NCBI RefSeq assembly: GCF_036884655.1
Contig: NC_088335.1
Span: forward strand, 43,952,501-44,016,500
Reading direction: 5' to 3'
DNA: 64,000 nt
Source: Musa acuminata AAA Group
Taxonomy: Eukaryota; Streptophyta; Magnoliopsida; Zingiberales; Musaceae
Shown: piece by piece, positions 1 through 12,711 of the stretch
Numbering within the stretch: the first letter of the stretch is position 1
Layout: every line of letters starts with the position of its first letter
Translations under genes and position numbers: made by a program
Notes under the pieces: model-generated
What the model was told of the DNA's origin: nothing
The model's input: only the letters and a program-made list of their open reading frames with translations
Databases searched by the model: none

Positions 1-1146
1 AAAATTAGATGATATCATTTAATGAGATAAGAGGGTCCAGCATTTAATGTTAGTAAGTAGATAGCAAGGTTTTGAAATCGAATCCTAAGCCCACCACATA
101 CCCTTCACCAAAAGACAAAAAAAAATCAAATTAAATGTGAGTATGAAAGAATAATTAGGAAATTACTTTAAATCCAATGATCAATTATAGAATAATTTGG
201 CATTTTAAAGTTATTTGGATGATTAAATCTTTGGTTATAATTGGAACTTATCCATAGTCACAATATTAGGATTTTTTTGGGGGGTCAGGAAACAAATATC
301 TGTTGATGTAAGCTACAGTTGAGAACCCCACACAGGAATTCATTAGAGTTGAACCCCATAAAAGTGTCAATATTAGAATTCATCACAGGTGAATTCTGCA
401 TAGTTCCTTATATGAAACAGTAACACAAGGCACAATAATCATGTCACTCATCAAAAAGTTGGCCAATCTGTTCCTTGCAGGCTTGCCTGTAAGATTGCTG
501 CCCTAAATGCAGCAATCCAGTTCCCATGCCATTATTATTGAATGCTTTGGACCTTTTGGTGGCCTGCTGTCAAGTTCTAACAACATACTTACAGCTAGAT
601 ATAATGAGTTAGATGCCTGGATCTACTTTCTCATGGCCCAATGTAGGAGGGGTCAAAAGCAAAGATGTGGGTGATGAGCAGCCATCTGATAGGTCAAGCA
701 AGTCTTACATTAGTTATTGGTCTGTATCCATGTCGAGTTATCTTATAATCCACAGAATACACTTGCTCTGAGCTTCCCTTTGCCCTACACACAGGCAGCC
801 ATCCACCCATGCCCAGCCCTCCCCACTCCTCCACCCCCTTTCCCTTGCTTCAAGGCAAGTGAAAAATAGTGATGGTGAGGAGGTAGGAGAACCACAGAAC
901 TTCCTCTTCACCAACCTTCCCTTGGGGCTTCTGGATCTCACCATTCCTTCCTTCCACATCATTTCCACCCAATCCTTCAAGTCCTTGTCTCCTTCTAGAG
1001 TTCCCTATCAGTATATCCATCTCTTAGGAGCCTTGTGGTGATAGGAGCCATTAAATCTCTTCCACTTCATACCAACTGCATTGCCATATATTTCCAAGAT
1101 CCAAGCATTTGACTGCAGTGTGTCACTGAGGGCATAGGCTCTCTCC
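1..1146. other. intergenic DNA and upstream region of the XTH gene
   Basis: I see no convincing gene here. Short open frames occur on both strands between 738 and 1190, but they lack family signatures and overlap each other. The last 350 bases are pyrimidine-rich and directly precede the XTH start codon, so they probably hold its promoter and 5' leader. An AT-rich patch near 1082 (ccatatattt) could be a TATA-like site, but it is not decisive. Confidence 0.5.
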
Positions 1147-2739
1147 ATGGCTCTCCTCCTTCTCCTCCTCTCCTCCATCCTGATCTCCATGCTGCATTGG
1201 AGCAGTGGTCAGCCTTCGCCTGGATACTACCCGAGCCACAGGTTCAAGCCTTTGCCTGGCTTCTACCATGGGTACAGCAACCTCTGGGGGCCTCAGCATC
1301 AAACAGTCTCCGGAGACCAGTCCTCGGCGACCATTTGGCTCGATAGGAACTCAGGTTTCCTCACTCTACCTCCAGGAACTCCATCTCTATCTCGTCATGC
1401 TAATCCTGCTCATATTCTACTGGTGACAGGAAGCGGATTCAAGTCGAATCGCCCTTATCGAAGTGGGTATTTTGCGGCATCCATCAAGCTCCAAGCTGGA
1501 TACACTGCAGGAGTGATCACTGCTTTCTATGTGAGGAGGATTGAGCCTGGACAAAATTATATTACAACATTAAAATGTTACCTTGCATCGTTTGTTTGAC
1601 AATGCTGTTGCTGAAATCGTTGGACTGCAGCTTTCTAATAACCAGGTACATCCTGGGTTCCATGATGAGGTGGACATTGAGTTCATGGGGAATACTCCAG
1701 GAAAGCCATACAGATTGCAGACCAATGTGTACATCAGGGGCAGCGGCGATAGTAGATATGTTGGGAGGGAGATGAAGTTCCACCTTTGGTTTGACCCGAC
1801 TGCCGATTTCCACAACTATGCCATCCTGTGGAACCCAGACGAGATCATGTAAGTAAATCACCTGTGTCAACTGGGACTCCTTTTGATTCATTTTGGCTTG
1901 AACTCTTGCCCTCCTCCTGATCTTGTTGGACATGTGAAAACTTGTCTTTCCCAACTGCAAGTCTGGGAATATAAAGATTAGTTCACCTAAATTTAAGAAC
2001 CCAATGATAAACGAAAGAGAAGTTCCCCTCTTATCTTCTTGTACAGTAGTAAATAGTGTTTGCCATTGAATGTTAAGACTGGGCCTCACCACGGTGTTAT
2101 TATAAAGGGTAGGAGTATGTTACCAAACCTAATCTGCCAAGAAGGAAATAGTAAATATAAAATGCTACCTATCAAGAACAATGACTGATTTGATGGCTGA
2201 TTTTGTCAACCAGACACCAAAAGGTATCTACATGTACAACATCCCATGTAACTAGGCAAGAGCAAAAGTAGTGGCAGGGTCTGAAACAGCTAAACTTGGT
2301 AGAGTGTGTGGCCTTGTGAACGATGCTCTCTTTGGAGCGTGGACTGTAGAAGATGATAGCCATTTGTGCCTGCAGATTCTTTGTGGACGACATACCTATA
2401 CGGCGGTATCCGAGGAAGAGCGAAAACACATTTCCGATGCGGCCAATGTGGATGTATGGAACCATCTGGGATGCATCATCTTGGGCCACGGACAGAGGCA
2501 AGTACAGGGTCGACTACCGGTACCAACCGTTCGTCGCAAGGTTCACCAGGTTCATCATTCGAGGGTGCTCGGCGTATGCTCCGTCAAGCTGCCGCCAGGC
2601 ACCGTCGTCACAGTCCGGCTCCGGGCTCGGCCCCCAGCAGTATGCAGCCATGCAATGGGCGCAGAGCAACTACATGGTGTACAATTACTGCATGGATCCT
2701 AAGAGAGATCATGCCCTGACTCCAGAGTGCTGGGGCTGA
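1147..2739 (+). CDS. XTH: xyloglucan endotransglucosylase/hydrolase, group III-A (XTH31/32-like)
   Basis: GH16 enzyme that cuts and rejoins or hydrolyses xyloglucan in the cell wall. Exons are 1147-1354, 1430-1530, 1631-1848 and 2376-2739; all introns are GT-AG, the frame closes, and the product is 296 aa, normal for the family. A hydrophobic leucine-rich signal peptide (about residues 1-21) is followed by PSPGYYPS and NLWGPQHQ, typical of the XTH31/32 branch. The catalytic motif HDEVDIEF sits at residues 114-121 (E116 nucleophile, E120 acid/base). It is followed by MGNTPGKP, which lacks the N-glycosylation site found just after the active site in groups I/II. The C-terminus carries the XTH-C cysteines and ends [14 protein letters not shown]. 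Group III-A members are known for hydrolase (XEH) as well as transglycosylase activity; which one dominates here cannot be read from sequence. No disrupting changes are seen. Confidence 0.93.
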
Positions 2740-3862
2740 ATTAGCTGCAGACTGCAAAACTGGTGGACTCAAAATGAGCTGTGTTGTTGTCGTTGTTACC
2801 TGTAGTTGTGTTGGTAGAAGATAAATGTTTCTCTTCCTGGTTAAGGTGGAAGAGTCTGGTATTCTTCCTTTGTTTGAGTAGCCCAAAGGGGACATATGAT
2901 GGTGGAGATTGCAATGGTGGTGGAAGTGTACTATTCATTTGCCATTTTCATCTGCATAATGAAATAATTCAATGTGTTGCAATATTAAAGATGCAGAACG
3001 GTGTGGTTTGATGTCTAGGGTGGCAGGAAGTACCTCCAACCTGTCAAACGCGTTGCAGTACATGCATTTTCCAGCATAAGCGTGTCAGAGACGCGTCGGC
3101 AATCACTCTTTTTCCTCTTCCATTATTTTGTCTCGTCTTGTGCGGGCCTGCTTACACCGACTGTTGAATCACAGCTTTAACCGTCCCATTTGTATTTGAG
3201 GCAACGAAATGCATATGAGATGCTGGATGTAAGAAACCAGAGTTCAAGAATGACACCTGTAGAAGGGGACGCAGAGGAGAAAATTCCATCTCTGAAACAC
3301 ATTCCAGAGTCCCTGAAATCAGTAGGAAAAAGAAGAGTTGATATCAAATGATTTCTACGGTAATGCTTTAAAGGAATTCAAAGTTTTCAGACAAACCGTT
3401 CCAGGAACTTCATGAAAGTAATATTTTCAAGCACTTCATGCCTCTATGGTAGCTCATTCTTCTGCCCTTCAGCTGTAAACACCATTCATGGGTTCAATGC
3501 TTGTAGTCAGATCATATGGAAATCAATCGAATGTAGGGGCATGTGAAGTGATGAAGACTACATGATGCATCATCAGGTCCACTGAATACAAATGTCCCCC
3601 ACTTTTCGGACCAACAATATGAATCAAACAAAACATATACACATATGTTGCCACCAAAGTTGCTTAGTACACCCTACTTCCTACTTGATTGTAGGATGAA
3701 TCATAATTTGACACAGTGAGGTGATGAACTGTGCAGACACTGATGATGGACTTCAACACCTTGGTAGAGAAAGAATAGGAAAAAGTAGGCAAAACCATAT
3801 AAGGTGGTATTGTATGTGAATTGTGAATAACATTTTTATTTTTAACAAGTTGAATTTGGAAA
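2740..3862. other. XTH 3' flank and intergenic DNA
   Basis: The first 250 bases after the XTH stop are probably its 3' UTR; candidate AT-rich polyadenylation signals lie near 2958-2990 (aatgaaataattcaa and atattaaag). Beyond that I see no gene, tRNA or clear repeat. Confidence 0.4.
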
Positions 3863-3863
3863 T

Positions 3864-4508
3864 CAGATATCTTCGCAGCAAGACAAACAAGTGCCAGTGG
3901 AGCTTCTTGTACTTCTAGAGAAAAGTGGGAAGATTAAACTCATTATTCCGGAGCTTCTTGTACTTCTGGACAAACGTAGCAAGGTTAAACTCTTCCCTGC
4001 ATGGCACCTCAGACTCCTCTGCCACTTAATTATAGCCTCTGGAAAAGAATAACCCGGACTTAAAATGAGCATTACCCAATAAACAAATGCATAAATGAGG
4101 TTTCAGCAATACAGATTTATGCAAATACTTGTATTTAAATATAGGCATATCACTGCATATATGAATGGCATTCATGTATATTAAATGAGCAGACTGTAGA
4201 CATATTATAATGATGTACAAGGAGGCGCACAATGCTATCATGTGTATCTGCAACCTTGTAATGCACATGCAACAGGATGAATATATATCATGCAGCTACC
4301 TATCGCTTCTCCAACATGGTCGAGTTGTACAAATATCTATATGATGGAAAATAATGGCTACAAATTGTTGGATTTCATGCTTTCTTATGACTACAAGGAA
4401 AATGAGTTCACTGTGCAACTCTCCAAGAGAGCTGATGGCAAATATGTCAGGCAGGGTGTCTTCCTTTTGCTTCTCCAGTACAGCTAACTTCCCTTGGGCA
4501 GCAGCCAG
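3864..4508 (-). pseudogene. VPS37: VPS37 (ESCRT-I subunit) C-terminal fragment, degenerate
   Basis: Two exon-like blocks on the minus strand resemble the Mod(r) domain of plant VPS37, the ESCRT-I subunit that sorts ubiquitinated cargo. Block 1 starts after a clean acceptor (cttag, exon from 4508) and reads LAAAQGKLAVLEKQKED. Block 2 (about 4040 down to 3864, acceptor ttttccag) contains AEESEVPCREEFNLATFVQK and YKKL, then an imperfect second copy of EFNL-TF--KYKKL. It ends with LAAKISDF-like sequence in another frame. In block 2 an extra base after EAIIK shifts frame, an in-frame TAG interrupts the duplicated copy, and a further shift precedes the C-terminus. I could not find the N-terminal half or the conserved ELRNETLQLARE-like segment upstream. 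It therefore looks like a decayed or partly duplicated copy. A functional gene with unusual splicing is possible but less likely. Confidence 0.6.
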
Positions 4509-6279
4509 CTAAGTTTGAACGATTGTGCACTGTGATTCCACAGAAACAGCCTATGATGGACCATGAAAATACAAAATACTAGAGCCATGTCAACAACATG
4601 AAAAAAACAATGATATAAAGGAAAATCAGAATTCAACTTCAGAAATTCCAGCCCGCCAAACAACAGCAGCCTACGGTATCTACGGATGGAACCAAAAGTA
4701 TAGGATTATGTAGGATGCAGCCTTTTTGCAGAATTTTAATTATAGTGGAGATTGGTGACAATAATTTATTGAGATACATACAATAAATGGTTAGTTCACT
4801 CCTTTTGAACATCTGGGAAGGAACATCACTAATGTGGTCTGCGACTGCTAGACACATTGTTTTCGGTGAGTGGAATTGTTGGTGGTGATATTATTACTAC
4901 AGTGTCAATAAACAGGTTTGGGAATTCGTCAAAAAGCTCACATGATCATGTTATCACACAGGACATGATTCACTATAGTTTCAGATATAAAAGAAAAGAT
5001 TACTAGAATATATATGGGAAAAACCGATGACCATGTTTCTTGGTAAGCTATTACTAAAATGATAAATGCAATTAATTCATCTGCAGAAGGTAGATTTTTT
5101 TTTCCCCTTTGGTGAAACAGATCAAATAACATGTAAAGGACACTTGTTCGTTGCAAGGAATCCCTTTGAAAAGAACCTACTTGTATGCTGCAAAGGTATC
5201 CCTTCGAAATTATCCCATAGCCAATGAATATGATGCAACATCAGTAAACGTTGATATGGCATATATTTGCAATAAAAGAAGCACCTTAAAAAAAGAAAAA
5301 AATGACTCCTTTAATGAAAAACTAAAATATTCCACAAGAGTTCAAATAAATTAAAGAAATATTATTTTAAGTTCTTGTTCTGCATATGAACCTACACAGT
5401 AGCTCAATGCTTTCTCAATTAGCTTTTATAATGTACTAAAATCTTGAAATGCTTTCCGTTCAAGGGTCAAATTTGGAAAAAAAAAAAAAAAACTAGTCAT
5501 TCCTCTATGAATGAGCTGATCAAATTTTAAATTGTCAATTGTGTTCTTGGCTAGATTGAAAAAATCTGATAGATCAAACATAATAATTGAATTAGGAACA
5601 ATGTCTGTCTCACTAGATCGAGTCCATCAATTATAATAGTCAAAAATTTTGATGCTGGACATCAAAATTAAGAGTTCAAGTATTGTAATACAATTATAAA
5701 CTTGTTCTACACCAGCATAGATCATGGATCTCAATCAGATGATTAAGCCTCCAAAACTATATGAACCGTCATCTTGGATTCAAAGAAATGGTAAGAGAGG
5801 ATAAAGGACAACCATTATCAATGTGTCAAATATTTTGTTAATGAACAAAAAAAAGCATGATAGCACCTTTGGGTCTGAAAAGTACGAAGAAAGCATCTAG
5901 AACATAGAAGAGAGGACTGGCCTAAGATATGCTCGGAAGGTAAATATCGGGATGAAATGATATTTAAAAAAGACAGCTGACAAATAGATCAGTCAAATTG
6001 AATCTGAACTGTGATCTATGGGAGTGCTAGTAATTGAAAGCCAAGCTCAAGCAAAGATTGGCTGGTAGGAAACTAAAACTCAACTCTAAAAGTTGATTGG
6101 GCTCGTTTATGCACTGTAACAACTAGCGAAATGGATTCTCTCGACAAAGTGGTTCCAACAAACCCACGCCTTACTGATTATTCAGGGGTGGGCGAAAGTG
6201 CTTATGGGACCATTCAACATTCATGGACTTTCAATCCTATTCAGATCTTGCAAGGGGTAGCTGGCATGCGTGTAGGAAG
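4509..6279. other. AT-rich intergenic or intronic DNA
   Basis: No gene is recognised. If the VPS37 remnant ever used the leader exon at about 8.3-8.5 kb, this would be intron sequence. Short open frames at 4639-4857 and 4938-5156 (minus) carry no family signature. Confidence 0.35.
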
Positions 6280-6513
<234 letters not shown>

Positions 6514-6522
6514 AAGACATAT

Positions 6523-7014
6523 TGATGGAGAACCACCTAGTTTTATAAAGAATTTAAGAAAAGTTTATTCTAAGTAAAAAAATCAACAAAAAATCATCAA
6601 TTAATTGACCTAGAAATTCTAAGACCTGTGTGAAAATAAAAAAATCTTTTGGTCTCTCTAGGAACTCCTTTTGTATTAAGTGCACTCATTTACTATTTAG
6701 TTATTCTAGAAATCACATTTTGGATTTCTAAAAGTATACTAATTCCCTACGAGAATACTTTGGGAATCATTGTCATTATTAATTCTACCAAGACTCCTAA
6801 TCCCCTATAAATACTGGAGGTTGTCAATGGATCAAATACTTCATATTTGAATGAAAATGAATTGCATCTTCTCTTTTCTAGTCTCTTTCTCTAATCTCTA
6901 ATTTGACTCCTCTCTTTCTCTCTAATATGATTCCTCTCTTTCTTTCGTCTTTAATCTCTTATCTCACACTTCTTTCTTTCTCTTCGCCTCTCTTTCCTAC
7001 TCTGTTCTACATCA
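6523..7014 (+). mobile_element. probable solo LTR of a Ty1/copia element
   Basis: The segment begins TGATGGAGAACC and ends CTACATCA. It is flanked by CATAT on the left (6518-6522) and CATAC on the right (7015-7019), a near-perfect 5-bp duplication. Inside there is a TATA-like box (cctataaatac, near 6807) followed by a pyrimidine-rich stretch of TCTCTTTCT units, the usual R/U5 look of a plant copia LTR. No coding domain, primer-binding site or second LTR is adjacent, so it is either a solo LTR from unequal recombination or a decayed fragment. Confidence 0.5.
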
Positions 7015-8268
7015 CATACTCAAACCTGAGCCATGATCATTCTCATCTTGAGAAATTTGAGTAAATCCTGCAAATTAAGTACTACATTCAACTGCCCCAC
7101 AGGGAGTATGACTCTTTCATGTTGGTCTTGGAGCATTAAAATTCAGGAGTTTTAGTGAGACAGTCCAAAATAGTTGAATCGGGAAGGCTAAATCTAGAAC
7201 TTAACTAAACCCAGATGAAAAGCCAGATGACAAGGATCACACCTAAATAACAATGGGGGAGATCATCCATCAGCAAGATACAGCTGAAGTGAAAAAATAG
7301 CAAGTACATAAGCACCCTTGAAATGTATTAGATAAAACTACGCATCTCCAAGTAGGTAACTGCTAACAACCTCTTGGAAGATATATACAACTGAAGATTA
7401 CCATACATGAGTTTGGATCCCAATATCGATGATATTGTGGACTGGAAAGCAAACCACAATCAAAATTCCAAGAAAGGTGGTGTGGTCCTGGTAAGTATGG
7501 TTGTAACACATAAGCACAAAATTTTCATGCTCACAATGATTCCCAATCCAAAGGATATCTCATTTAACTGATAAATACCAACTCATGGCTCATCAGTTGT
7601 TACACTGTTGGTGCAAATAAATAAACAAAAGAATAATCTTTTATCATAATGAAATAGTCAAAGGTTGACAAATGTGTGAATCCTTGTACTTGATCAACTA
7701 TGTACCAACACATCAATACAGGCATAGAATGCGAGGATTAAGGAAACGTAATTATAACCGACAAGTGATCTGCAACTTGGTACCTCATTTAACTAGAAGG
7801 ACTCTTATTATGGTTGAACACATAACCTACAAATAAAACATACTATTACAGACTTAAAAAACTCCAACGCAGACCAGAGAAGAAATCATAAACAAAACAT
7901 GAAGAAGCAGAGTGATGCAAGTTTCCGATCTAAAGATCGAGATTTGCCCAAAAGAAGTAATCATCCCAGCTTATCATTCCAGGTGTAATTATCTACAAAA
8001 AAACATGGAGATAAAAAAGAAAAGTCTCCTAAAACTGGCATCAAACAATAAACTGAGGCATAAAGCGAATTCGATAAGCCAGGAAATAAAGACCTAATAA
8101 TCCGAACTAGCACCATCTTCGATAGATGAAAAATTAGAACAGAAAAGTAAAGATTAAACCCCTAAAAATTCAATACTACCAAGAAGATGATAATATGGAA
8201 TCCCAAACAAATTCGACTGCAGACCGAACCAACCGATCAATCCAACAAACAGAGCAACGATGAGATAC
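7015..8268. other. AT-rich intergenic or intronic DNA
   Basis: No supported gene, RNA or repeat. The open frame at 7912-8097 (plus) is low-complexity, Lys-rich and without relatives that I recognise. Confidence 0.35.
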
Positions 8269-8480
8269 CTAGCAAAAGGCAAAATTAGGGATCGAGGGAT
8301 CGAAATCTGAGGAAATAATTCCTACAAATGTCGACCTGTTGGTGAGAGATCGACCCGAAGAGGAGACTCCCGACTGGGGGAGACCAATTTGTCGATGCAA
8401 GGCAGGGAGAAAGAAGGGGACGAGGAGAGGCAGAGGCCGCGGAGTTCGAGGCTTCGAGCGGGGCGCCAATTTATAGTGTA
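8269..8480 (-). promoter_or_regulatory. putative core promoter and 5' leader exon, minus strand
   Basis: On the minus strand a good TATA box (CTATAAATT, plus positions 8469-8477) is followed by a GC-rich, pyrimidine-rich stretch of about 170 bases. This ends in a consensus donor (TTTGCTAG then GTATCTC; exon end at 8269). The layout is that of a plant non-coding first exon. The only gene-like sequence downstream on this strand is the VPS37 remnant ending at 3864, so this may be its old promoter. A non-coding RNA start is the alternative. Confidence 0.4.
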
Positions 8481-9774
8481 GTGTTTTTACAAATCTATCC
8501 TTGTATTTCAAAAATAACTATTTTTGTCCCTCTTAAAATATATAAAATTATAAATTACCTATATATATATATTCGAATATTCTAAACTAATATTTAGAGG
8601 AATGTGTATGTAAATTACTGATTTTCGAGGAATATATATATATATATATATATTTATTTATATTTATATTTATATTATATGAATCTAGATTTCGTGACGA
8701 AGATTTTATTTGATTTGGTTCGACTAGATGTTGCTTGGGTCGAAAAAAAATGATTTTGGCTTACAGAGATAATCTCTTATGAATCGAACGAAAATCAAAG
8801 ATCGTAAGCTCGGTTCGATTCATCAAAATTTACGATCTATTTCATCTCTATTATGTCACAATGACTTTGGAATATGAAATGTCAAGTGTTACGCTGAATC
8901 TACTAACGAAAATTAAAAATATGATAATTATATTTAGTTATTTATTTAATAATTACATGAGCTAATTTTACTGCCATCTTTGAAGTATGTTTCCTCCGAG
9001 CAAGAAGGAAGTATGATCTCATTAAAATCTAGCAATAATCTTATTATATTGAGGGTGCATTTTGGTTGGATGATTGGAACATGTAGTATAGATTATACTA
9101 TACTGCCAACAAGAAAGAGTTTAACTTGTAAAAAGCAAATCAACAAGTAAAAAATATTAAGGGGTTCTGAATCTCATGGAATCCCATTGGAAACTTGAAA
9201 TTGTGTTATTTATATTTTTTATTTTTTTCATATAATAGTTTTTACTATGCAATATAAGGATTGGTAATACATTTGCAGGCAATGAATTATGATTTCTCCC
9301 TTCATAGGACTTCATACCATACAATGCATAAGCTTAGTTAAACTAATCATCATATATAACTTGAATCAAATTGGATTTTAGATGGGTTCGGATCAGATTC
9401 AATTTAGTAACAACCATATTCCTTACATTGAATTGATAATTGGCATCCATAAAGACCCAAAAAAATTGTATGCAAAATGTTTCTAAATAGACCAAAATCA
9501 ATGAAATGAATATTTAATTAAATTAGATCATATTTTCTTCGCATGAGTGTTATGTGCACAGTTGGTATCGTGTCAATTTGATGAAAATACGAAGCATAGC
9601 CGAATTCTAATTGCAAGGATAAGCTTACCTTTATTATGGAATGCAGGGCTTAATTATAAGGGATTAAGCTTGTCTTCTTAGTATACGAGAGAGAGAGAGA
9701 GAGAGAGAGTATGCATTACACATATGGGTTTCAGTCAAGGCATAGAGTTGCGAGAATCATTTTGAAGAGGGCAA
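8481..9774. other. AT-rich intergenic DNA
   Basis: Contains short TA runs near 8560-8655 and a (GA)n run at about 9688-9708. No supported gene. The last 100 bases are probably the 3' UTR of the CDK-inhibitor gene that reads leftward. Confidence 0.4.
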
Positions 9775-10176
9775 TCACGATGAGATCTCGCTTGTCTTGT
9801 GAACCCTTCTCTTCTTTGCAAGACTGTGGTCATCGTTTTGCTGATCTCTCCACCTGAACAGCTGCTCCATCTCTTCAGTTCCGACCACGATCAGTTCCGG
9901 CTCCGACGACCAGTGCCTCCTTTTGCATGGTGCCGACCTCCTCGTCTTCTTCGGCGCAGGCGGGCAGATCCGCGGGAAGACCGGCAGCCTACTCTCTTCA
10001 GACGTCGGTGTGTGGCATTCCTCGTCGTCCTCGCCGCCCTCCATCGAAGCGTCAGTCGAAACAGGAGTTAGCTTTGGGGAGGCCAACTGAACCCTAAGGT
10101 TTACTAAAGAAGGTGGAGCTCTTGTGAAGGATGTTGTTGGTTGGTGTCCGTTGGCCTTCTTATCTCTTCCACTCAT
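9775..10176 (-). CDS. SIAMESE-RELATED (SMR) cyclin-dependent kinase inhibitor
   Basis: Single-exon gene of 133 aa, a usual size and structure for SIM/SMR proteins. These plant-specific nuclear inhibitors bind CDK-cyclin complexes and promote the switch from mitosis to endoreduplication. Diagnostic motifs are visible: EECHTPTSEESRLPV (about residues 52-66), then ICPPAPKKTRR (about 70-80), then the C-terminal EEMEQLFRW (about 101-109), which corresponds to the conserved EEIE-FF/LF-R box. The N-terminal half is low complexity, as usual. The start is the first ATG after an in-frame stop (GGAATGAGTGG). The DNA immediately upstream of this ATG (10177-10524) recurs in inverted duplicate at 14042-14613, which is unusual. 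SMR genes are generally stress- and development-regulated at transcription; no specific site is called here. Confidence 0.88.
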   Translation of the reverse strand: MSGRDKKANGHQPTTSFTRAPPSLVNLRVQLASPKLTPVSTDASMEGGEDDEECHTPTSEESRLPVFPRICPPAPKKTRRSAPCKRRHWSSEPELIVVGTEEMEQLFRWRDQQNDDHSLAKKRRVHKTSEISS

Positions 10177-10524
10177 TCCAAGCTGATGTCCTCAAAACTT
10201 TTACTTTCTCAAAGGTTTCCTTTAGGATGTCTTTATCTTCTACTCTCTCTTTTTCTGCTTGTCATCATCTACCAACCGACCTTCACCTGAGAAGCATGCA
10301 GCACACAATAACCAGGTTGGGAATGGGCACTTCAGGTAGAGCTTCAGTGAGCATGAAAAGTTAGAGTACTCCTAGAACATGTTGTTTTCTCCGACAGGTT
10401 TCATAGGATACCTTGCGGATCATGAGCCAGCATATCCCTCGAGGGTAGGGAAATTAGTACTCACAGGTAATCGAGTGGAGAAAGAGGACCACCCTGTTTC
10501 TGCGTCTTCGGCCTTCCATGGAAG
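10177..10524 (-). repeat. upstream region of the SMR gene, shared with the 14-kb hairpin (copy P)
   Basis: This block directly precedes the SMR start codon. By eye it is about 96-97% identical to both arms of the inverted repeat at 14042-14613: plus orientation with 14042-14250, minus orientation with 14282-14613. Homology stops within one or two bases of the SMR ATG on one side and at TTCCATGGAAGGGAA on the other. It may be the SMR promoter or 5' leader captured elsewhere, or a repeat inserted upstream of SMR. No transposase, tRNA-like or terminal inverted repeat signature was seen. Confidence 0.85.
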
Positions 10525-10928
10525 GGAACGCATCCATGCACGTGGAGTTGGCGAGCTCTGCCAAAGGGTGTCAGCAAAGCAATGGCGACTTCTGCAGTGG
10601 GTTGTCAGGGAAGTGTCTTCCCTGACATGATTAACAAATCATTCGTAGCTGCTGAGCTTTTTGGTGCTGTCATGGATGTCACTGAAACGCTTGGTTTCTC
10701 GCATTGCGTTTGGCTGATTTGATCTCTTTATGCACCATGCATGTTGTACAATTGGAAAACAAAGATAAAGAGTTTACTGATAATAATTTATATTGATCCT
10801 ATTGATCCCAAAATTTAGCTATTAGAAGGAGATCCAATGTATCATAAACTCCATCACACCTCTCAATAATCGTATTTCACAATAGACTCGTGACTTAGGA
10901 CAGGGATACCAGGTAGGGCAAGTCAACG

Positions 10929-11571
10929 TCAACGGGTTTTGGATGGATGACTATAGGCGGCGGGCAACTTCCTGGAGTCGACGAAGTTCTTGCGCTGGGG
11001 CTCGCAGGAGGACATGTAGTCCAGGAAAGCGGCGAAATCCGTGTCCACGTACATCCTGGGGTTCCCTTCGTTGACGAGCTCCGGCGACGGCCGTACGACG
11101 CTGTCGAACGGGAGGCTGTGGAGGGAGGCCACGGACAACCGCGACCTGGAGGAGTTGACCAGCACCCGGTGCAGCACGCTACTGTATCTTCCATTGCTAA
11201 ATATCTGAAATATCATCGATTTGGTGCATCCAGATTCCTATTAGGTTCATCCTTTTGATTGGTACAGATACATATAATTGTTGGATTGAAAAATGTTTTA
11301 TGATTTTTAGAGTCAATATCTCAAGAGTACAAGGAATCATAGTAAATATGAGAGAATAAGATCTAACTTTCTGTGAGGGAAAAAGAAGATATGAGTAATA
11401 CTTTGGGTGCTATCATGTTTCTAATAAATATGAAAGAAAATGTTTAAATTTTTTGTGGTTAATTTATTGATATCTGAATTCTTTTTATTTTAAATCTTTC
11501 TCTCTTTTCCAAAAATAACATACTAAAACATTTTGGATTCTCTCCATCTGTCATGTGTTAGAGCGATTCTG

Positions 11572-11615
<44 letters not shown>

Positions 11616-12711
11616 CTTTGATCCAATTTAAGACCTACGTAAATGCATGGGAGCATGCAGCTTCCTCATTGTTTGGCAAACTGATGCAACAGGTGGTTCA
11701 GTTTGAGCTGAGACCTCGGCATGATGCGATAGATTTTGGTTGCGTACTGACCTCAAGGTGATCGCCGACGTTGACGACAAAGGCGTTCGGGACGGGCTCG
11801 ACGGTGATCCATTCGTCGCGGTGCAGCACCTGGAGGCCCTCGACCTCGTCCTGGAGGACGAACGTGAGGAAGCCGTAGTCGGAGTGGGCCGGCATCCCGA
11901 GGGTAAGATCAGGCTGTGGGCACGCTGGGTAGCAATTCAGCACCATGAGTTGTGATCCGGCGTCGAACTCGTCGAGAGCGGAGGTTCCCACACCGAGGCT
12001 CTCGAGGACGGCCGCCATGACGACCAAGAACAAGGACTTGACGTGCTTGGCATATGAAGCTGCTTCCTCCCTGTAAGAGCAGTGACACGACATTAGTAGC
12101 TGCATGCCATTAATACAAATGAGGATATATATGTTCTCGTCACCTCAAATCCGTGGGAGAAGAAGGCCAGTGTGGAAGAACAGTGTCGTGAGGATGGCAG
12201 CTCAGCTTCAAGAAGTCCCTCCAACAGAACACTCGATCCTTGGTCTGGTTGAAGCTGGTCCCGTACCTCACTGCGCTCCTCACGTCGGTCGTCATGTACC
12301 TCTCTCTCTCCTCGAACGGAAGCTCGAAGAATCTCTTCCCAACGTCGATCATTCTCCGAATAGCCTCACCATCTACGTCATGATTCACCACCTACAGCAA
12401 AAGACCATGTAGATCATTACATCAACGTGTCAACCTACAGAATGAACCCTTCACGAGTGCAGTTAACGCACCTGGAAGAAGCCATACTCCTTGCAAGCTC
12501 TGTCTAATGTCTCGAGGACGCTGGCGCGGTCGGGTGAAAGCAGCTGGCCGATGTCGACGACGGGAAGCTGGAGATTGGGTTTACGAACGGCCGGCGCGAG
12601 CTGGGGCCGATCGGAGAGGGGCAAGACGTACCTGGGAGGGATCCTTGTGATGCCATTTTCACAGAGGTACCTCACTCCCTTCATGGCTCTTTTCTCCACC
12701 GTTACGTCCAT
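10929..12711 (-). CDS. 2-oxoglutarate/Fe(II)-dependent dioxygenase (DOXC class, flavanone 3-dioxygenase/DMR6-like)
   Basis: Soluble oxygenase using Fe(II), 2-oxoglutarate and O2. Coding exons in transcript order: 12711-12472, 12391-12144, 12070-11752, 11204-10929; introns GT-AG; product 360 aa, standard for the family. The start is ATGGACGTAACG in a good context (CCAATGG); a TATA-like sequence (GTATATCAA) lies about 90 bases upstream. The DIOX_N part carries [10 protein letters not shown] and GFFQVVNHDVD. The catalytic jelly roll has the iron ligands H225 and D227 ([11 protein letters not shown]) and H281 ([10 protein letters not shown]), and the 2-oxoglutarate-binding R291-x-S293 (SRLSVAS). 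[20 protein letters not shown] is typical of the clade that contains flavanone 3-dioxygenase-like, DMR6-like and hormone- or coumarin-modifying enzymes. The substrate cannot be assigned from sequence. Confidence 0.92.
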
